From CAYFPS01 sp964345075 (GTDB lineage Bacteria > CAIWAD01), in assembly GCA_964345075.1 (NCBI GenBank), contig CAYFPS010000009.1, positions 62,001 to 126,000 on the forward strand: a stretch of DNA of 64,000 bases, written 5' to 3'. Positions 60,791-64,000 of this stretch are shown piece by piece. The translations under genes and the position numbers were made by a program. The notes under the pieces are model-generated. The model saw only the letters and a program-made list of their open reading frames with translations, was not told the DNA's origin and made no database searches. The stretch's first letter is position 1, and every line of letters begins with the position of its first letter.

Positions 60791-62818
60791 TCATAACCTG
60801 AACCTGATGGCCACGCCTCCTCCGGCTGCCAGCTTCAGTTCCAGCCGGTCGGCAGCCTTCAGCTTACGCTCTTCAATCACAAAGGCGTAAGGATTGCTCT
60901 GCCAGTCAGCCCCGTCACCATCACGGTAAATGGTAGCCGTGTAAACGCGGTCCTTCTCCAGGAAATCCAGTTGGAGATCCAGCTCGCGCTTCGTATCACC
61001 AGCAATCGCCCCCAGATACCAGTCCTTTGAATCCCGGTCCTGTCTGGCCACGACGATGTAATCACCGATTTCGCCGGCAAGTCCACGGCTTTGAGACCAG
61101 TCCACCGGCACATCCTTCAGGAACTGAAAAGCATCGGGGCGGGCCAGATAGTTTTCAGGCAGATCGGGCAGCATTTGCACCGGGCTGTAAAAGACCACGT
61201 AGAGCGCCAGCTGATGGGCCAGCGTGCTGGGCACACGGTTATCGGGCTTCTCGTCCTCGTAGAGCAGATCGAAGATTCCGGGCGTGAAGTCCAGCGGGCC
61301 GGACAGGAGGCGTGTATAGGCCAGTTCCACATTGTGTGATACAGGGTTCCCCCCGCGCGGCCCCCAGGCGTTGAACTCCTGCCCCCGCGCGCCTTCCCGG
61401 CTAAGCAGATTGGGCCAGCTGCGCCGAATGCCCGTATCGTGAATTGGCTCATGAACGCAGAGCATGATCCTGTGCGCTGCCGCAGCCTCTGTCACCTTGC
61501 GATAGTGATTCACCATGAACTGGCCGTGATGCCATTCGCGCTGAATGTTCCCACTATCGTCCAGTCGCTTGATGTTTTGTCCGTGATTCACATAACCGGT
61601 CTTGATGTACTTCACGCCATGTTGATCGTAATAGCTCAAGGCATCTTCCAGCTGGGCTTCATAGGCGAGCACGGCTCCGCCGGTCTCGTGGTGCCCGACA
61701 ATCTCTACACCCTTTTCCCGCGCATGGCGTGATACACACTCCATGTCAAAGTCAGGATGGGCCTGTGTGAAGTTGAAGAGTTCGCCATTGGCGATCCAGT
61801 TGCCATCCCAGCCCGTGTTCCAGCCTTCAATCAGCACACCATCCAGGCCCTGTTCGGCCGCAAAATCAATCGCCGCCAGACTGCGCGCGGTTGTCGCACC
61901 GTGAGTGGGCCCGCTTCCCCAGCTGGCGGTTCCCAGGTGCATTTCCCACCAGATGCCCGTGTATTTGGCAGGCTTGATCCAGCTTGTATCACGGATTTTG
62001 CATGGCTCATTCAGTGAGAGCAGAAAGGTGTTTTCGATGAGCTTCGCCGGTTGATCGGCAATCAGCAGCACGCGCCAGGGACTGATCATGGGAAGGCTGC
62101 CGCGCACCTTGACGCCATCGGACCAGGGCACCAGATCACTCTCGAAAGTCCTGCCACCAATTTGTTTCAGGGTCATCGAGGCGTAATCCGTCAGGGCCGC
62201 CTCATGAACAACCATACAGGTTCCCAGACCGCTCTGCACCGTCACGGGTGTGTGGGCGGGGCCCATTTCACTCCATGGTGTATCACGGGTCAGGTACTCG
62301 TAGCGATTCCACCAGTATGCGGGCGTCCACCAGGCATCAGGATCCATGGCCATGGTGAACTCACTTTTCTCATTCATCAAAAGAAAATCAGCTGGCAGGT
62401 TTTCCTGCACGGGCACTTCATAGCGGAAAGCCACGGCCTCTTTTGAAACACGAAAGTGGAGCAGCATGCTGCGATTTGTATCACGCTGGTGAAATTCCAG
62501 TCTCCCCCGCACTTCATTCACGTTCACAAAGCGGCACTCGCCCCAGGGCTGTTCCCAGCGCTCGTGCACTTCCTCAATCCGTGTGGAGTGCGGCTCAAAG
62601 CCTTTTTCCAGCTCGATTCCGTCCTGAAAGATCAATCCCAAGCCGGAGCTTTCGATCAGGTGCTGGCCCATGTACCAGAGCTCCCAGCGAGGCCGGCCCT
62701 CATCATCCAGCTGAACCTGCAGCTGTGTCCGGCCATCGGGCGAGTCGAGGTTCATGACTGGCAAAAGTTCTGCCCGGGCAAGTGCGGCCAGAAAGAGTGT
62801 GATACAAAGTGCGCGCAT
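60791..62818 (-). CDS. GH97 alpha-glucoside hydrolase (SusB-like)
   Basis: The ATG at 62818 begins a signal peptide (RALCITLFLAALARA), giving 675 residues, near the family's size; the frame to 62869 adds nothing recognisable. The N-terminal beta-sandwich (MNLDSPDGRTQLQVQLDDEG) is followed by the catalytic barrel with IEGWNTGWDG, GHHETGGAVLAYE (base-type Glu), KYIKTGYVNHGQ and HEPIHDTGIRRSWPN, GQEFNAWG (acid-type Glu). The Gly in KTGY where retaining members have Asp suggests the inverting, SusB-like type. Such enzymes cleave maltodextrins in the periplasm. Six octamer copies lie in this gene. Confidence 0.9.
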   Translation of the reverse strand: MRALCITLFLAALARAELLPVMNLDSPDGRTQLQVQLDDEGRPRWELWYMGQHLIESSGLGLIFQDGIELEKGFEPHSTRIEEVHERWEQPWGECRFVNVNEVRGRLEFHQRDTNRSMLLHFRVSKEAVAFRYEVPVQENLPADFLLMNEKSEFTMAMDPDAWWTPAYWWNRYEYLTRDTPWSEMGPAHTPVTVQSGLGTCMVVHEAALTDYASMTLKQIGGRTFESDLVPWSDGVKVRGSLPMISPWRVLLIADQPAKLIENTFLLSLNEPCKIRDTSWIKPAKYTGIWWEMHLGTASWGSGPTHGATTARSLAAIDFAAEQGLDGVLIEGWNTGWDGNWIANGELFNFTQAHPDFDMECVSRHAREKGVEIVGHHETGGAVLAYEAQLEDALSYYDQHGVKYIKTGYVNHGQNIKRLDDSGNIQREWHHGQFMVNHYRKVTEAAAAHRIMLCVHEPIHDTGIRRSWPNLLSREGARGQEFNAWGPRGGNPVSHNVELAYTRLLSGPLDFTPGIFDLLYEDEKPDNRVPSTLAHQLALYVVFYSPVQMLPDLPENYLARPDAFQFLKDVPVDWSQSRGLAGEIGDYIVVARQDRDSKDWYLGAIAGDTKRELDLQLDFLEKDRVYTATIYRDGDGADWQSNPYAFVIEERKLKAADRLELKLAAGGGVAIRFRL

Positions 62819-63052
62819 GAAATCCAGTTTCCTTGGCAGCTTCAAATGTTGATCAGAGGGACGGAGCAAGGTCGCTTTTCTGATTTGGACTTGGGAAGTA
62901 GTGGATCAAAGGCTCAGGCAAGCTTCCCGGGCAAGCGGCCTTATGCTGAAGTAGAAGAGTCCGGAAATGCTGGGCGAGTGCGTCTTTGCCGAAGGCGCGT
63001 GATCGGGACAGCTGGGCGGGAGATCATCGCAAGAATTGTCAGTTCGCTTCCT
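62819..63052. other. Intergenic region without recognisable features
   Basis: I see no gene, hairpin or clear promoter between the GH97 start and the toxin remnant. Confidence 0.4.
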
Positions 63053-63280
63053 TCAGCTCTCTTTTTCTACTCCGGCATCTTGTCGATGATGCCAGATTCC
63101 GACGATCCAGACCGTGTCAGCTTTCCGCCTGTAGAAGAAACGGTGCTGGTTCACAATATCCTGGCGATATGGCTGGCCATGCCCTGCAGCTGGGTGTCAA
63201 CAAAATCGATCTGGCGAGCCCTTGCTGCAAAAGGGCGGTGACAGAGTTGCTGGCTGCTCCACGGCAATGTTTTGTGAGCG
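63053..63280 (-). pseudogene. Decayed RelE/ParE-type toxin gene with frameshift
   Basis: On the minus strand one frame encodes FAARARQIDFVDTQLQGMAS-HIARIL and then a stop. The neighbouring frame continues with NQHRFFYRRKADTVWIVGIW-HHRQD and then a tail, ending at TGA 63053. The second part is a near-consensus ParE C-terminus ('HRIFYR...DTV-I--I-H-RQD'), and the first part fits the middle of the toxin. One small frame shift (about 63150) joins them. No antitoxin is seen. It looks like a dead toxin-antitoxin remnant or a sequencing error. The 5' boundary is approximate. Confidence 0.5.
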
Positions 63281-63299
63281 CGATATCCATAAAATCCCG

Positions 63300-64000
63300 T
63301 CAAGAGACCTTATGTGAATAGTACTCTCTCGCTTTTCCGACCTCTACAAAGCCGAACCTTTTGTTCAAACCGATCGCTATGTGATTGCTCGTCAAAACCG
63401 ATAGGCTTAGCGGTTCAATTTGCGCTGTTGAACAATACCTGAAGCTCTCATTCATGAGAAGCTTGGCCAAGCCAAGACCACGAAATTGAGGATCAACCCC
63501 TATGCCACCCAAATATCCGCCTGTGCCGATATCCTCATCTCCATCTTTTATCAACAATCGAAAGGCTATCGGCCGATCAACATATTTGATCTGAAACAAT
63601 ACAAAGCAACTCGGCCCCATTCCCGTCTCTATCTGGAACTTTTCGTAGTATTTTCTATTAATCACAACCTGCGTCTTGTCATGCTCAAAGCATTTGTTGA
63701 GCAATAGAAACAGTGAGGGATACTCGCTGGGAGTTGCTATCGAGACCTTGTATTCTCCATACAAAGTCTCCTCGTTTTTCACATAGCGACTTGGCTCTTG
63801 ACAGGCCATATCAATAAAGGAGTGTGAATATTGAAAACCGCTATGAACGAGCTGGTGTAGCTGCCATTCGGACAAGGCCAATGCTTCAATAAATACTTCA
63901 TGATCGCTGAGCTTCTCTGCTGCCAGGATGTCGCCATCATAGATTTCCAGAATGTCTGCCAGATTTACTTCGCCCCTTGAATAGCTTCCAATTGCGCTTG
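63300..64000 (-). CDS. GNAT-family acetyltransferase (5' end outside window)
   Basis: The frame is open from the stop at 63300 to the window edge, without an ATG, so the start lies outside (a TTG at 63881 is unlikely). The visible part has about 233 residues. The C-terminal GNAT domain shows the acetyl-CoA site in YLGGIGVDPQFRGLGLAKLLM and then LSVLTSNHIAIGLNKRFGFVEVGKAREYY. The N-terminal part is of unknown type. Base composition is clearly more A+T-rich than in the rest of the window, and no TGTATCAC octamer is found, so recent acquisition is likely. The acceptor substrate is unknown. Confidence 0.75.
   Translation of the reverse strand, partial: SAIGSYSRGEVNLADILEIYDGDILAAEKLSDHEVFIEALALSEWQLHQLVHSGFQYSHSFIDMACQEPSRYVKNEETLYGEYKVSIATPSEYPSLFLLLNKCFEHDKTQVVINRKYYEKFQIETGMGPSCFVLFQIKYVDRPIAFRLLIKDGDEDIGTGGYLGGIGVDPQFRGLGLAKLLMNESFRYCSTAQIEPLSLSVLTSNHIAIGLNKRFGFVEVGKAREYYSHKVS

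Larger units (their letters stand above)
8044..62806. repeat. Dispersed octamer TGTATCAC / GTGATACA, about 56 copies
   Basis: Hand-counted starts. TGTATCAC on plus: 9556, 10902, 12625, 14388, 15951, 22274, 22577, 23147, 25993, 35306, 37192, 38264, 39432, 48108, 50486, 51815, 52294, 52627, 53254, 54920, 55867, 57047, 58873, 61985, 62279, 62477. GTGATACA on plus: 8044, 8360, 10178, 11392, 11640, 11699, 18762, 22355, 24104, 24780, 26264, 26549, 29346, 33283, 33549, 34164, 34336, 35697, 36201, 36579, 36623, 40058, 40484, 40898, 43748, 48153, 50336, 61336, 61729, 62799. The base after TGTATCAC is mostly G or C, the base before usually T, G or C. Most copies are in genes and in more than one frame (Asp-Thr, Tyr-His and others). 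None lie before 8044 or after 62806. Confidence 0.9.

Noticed and set aside
8044..62806. Octamer as a Chi or KOPS-like polar signal
   Set aside because: The two orientations are about equal (26 and 30) and alternate along the window, whereas such signals are strand-biased.
8044..62806. Octamer as a by-product of repeated protein modules
   Set aside because: It occurs in unrelated proteins in more than one frame and in non-coding DNA, so shared protein sequence cannot explain it.

Overview
The window is a 64 kb draft-genome fragment of moderately high GC. Three scaffold gaps of N (25256-25279, 35411-35420, 38229-38238) point to a draft or metagenome assembly. The organism looks like a flagellated Gram-negative member of the FCB superphylum (Fibrobacteres-Chlorobi-Bacteroidetes relatives and candidate phyla). 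Three large secreted proteins end in the Pro-Asn-Pro-Phe-Asn sorting/FlgD-like C-terminal domain typical of that group, while flhA and flhB argue against a typical Bacteroidetes. I cannot name the phylum.

Layout. 1-4.8 kb: flhB-flhA and a response regulator with an HD-GYP output (cut by the window edge). 4.8-5.5 kb: a gene-free patch of short repeats. 5.5-8.6 kb: xth, argS, trmL. 8.9-10.2 kb: a secreted His/Cys/Trp-rich DUF4384-like protein. 10.3-19.7 kb: a single-chain aconitase-family enzyme, cold-shock protein, acyl-CoA carboxylase carboxyltransferase, a membrane FeS oxidoreductase facing etfBA, and tgt, with a probable small RNA between the oxidoreductase and etfA. 19.9-29 kb: gdhA, an M3 peptidase and the 2-oxoglutarate dehydrogenase operon odhA-odhB-lpdA. 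29-38.5 kb: arginine deiminase, HIT protein, tRNA-Gly, two EamA transporters, GH13 amylase, PLP enzyme, methyltransferase, pyrophosphatase, haem lipoprotein and a Fis-like protein. 38.5-47.2 kb: GH57 amylase with starch-binding module, outer-membrane barrel, two small secreted calcium-binding-repeat proteins and an NtrC-type two-component system. 47.3-59.7 kb: a C25 (gingipain-like) peptidase facing an operon of a dockerin-bearing beta-helix protein and a protein with four cohesin-like modules. 60.3-64 kb: ribbon-helix-helix-like protein, GH97 glucosidase, a decayed ParE toxin and a low-GC GNAT gene running off the window.

Two observations stand out. First, the octamer TGTATCAC (or its complement GTGATACA) occurs about 56 times by hand count against about 2 expected. 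It lies on both strands, in different reading frames and sometimes beside terminators, much like a DNA uptake sequence or another genome-wide address tag. Second, both small calcium-repeat protein genes have near-perfect sigma-54 promoters (TGGCAC-N5-TTGC). Each has a pair of CGACC-N4-GGTCG-type palindromes upstream, 21 bp apart, and the genes flank the NtrC-type regulator and its histidine kinase. This reads as a self-contained signalling and secretion module that I do not recognise.

Metabolically the window shows aerobic-type central carbon metabolism (OGDH complex, ETF with membrane oxidoreductase, acyl-CoA carboxylation), glutamate and arginine catabolism, and alpha-glucan use (GH13, GH57, GH97), combined with extensive secretion of modular surface proteins.
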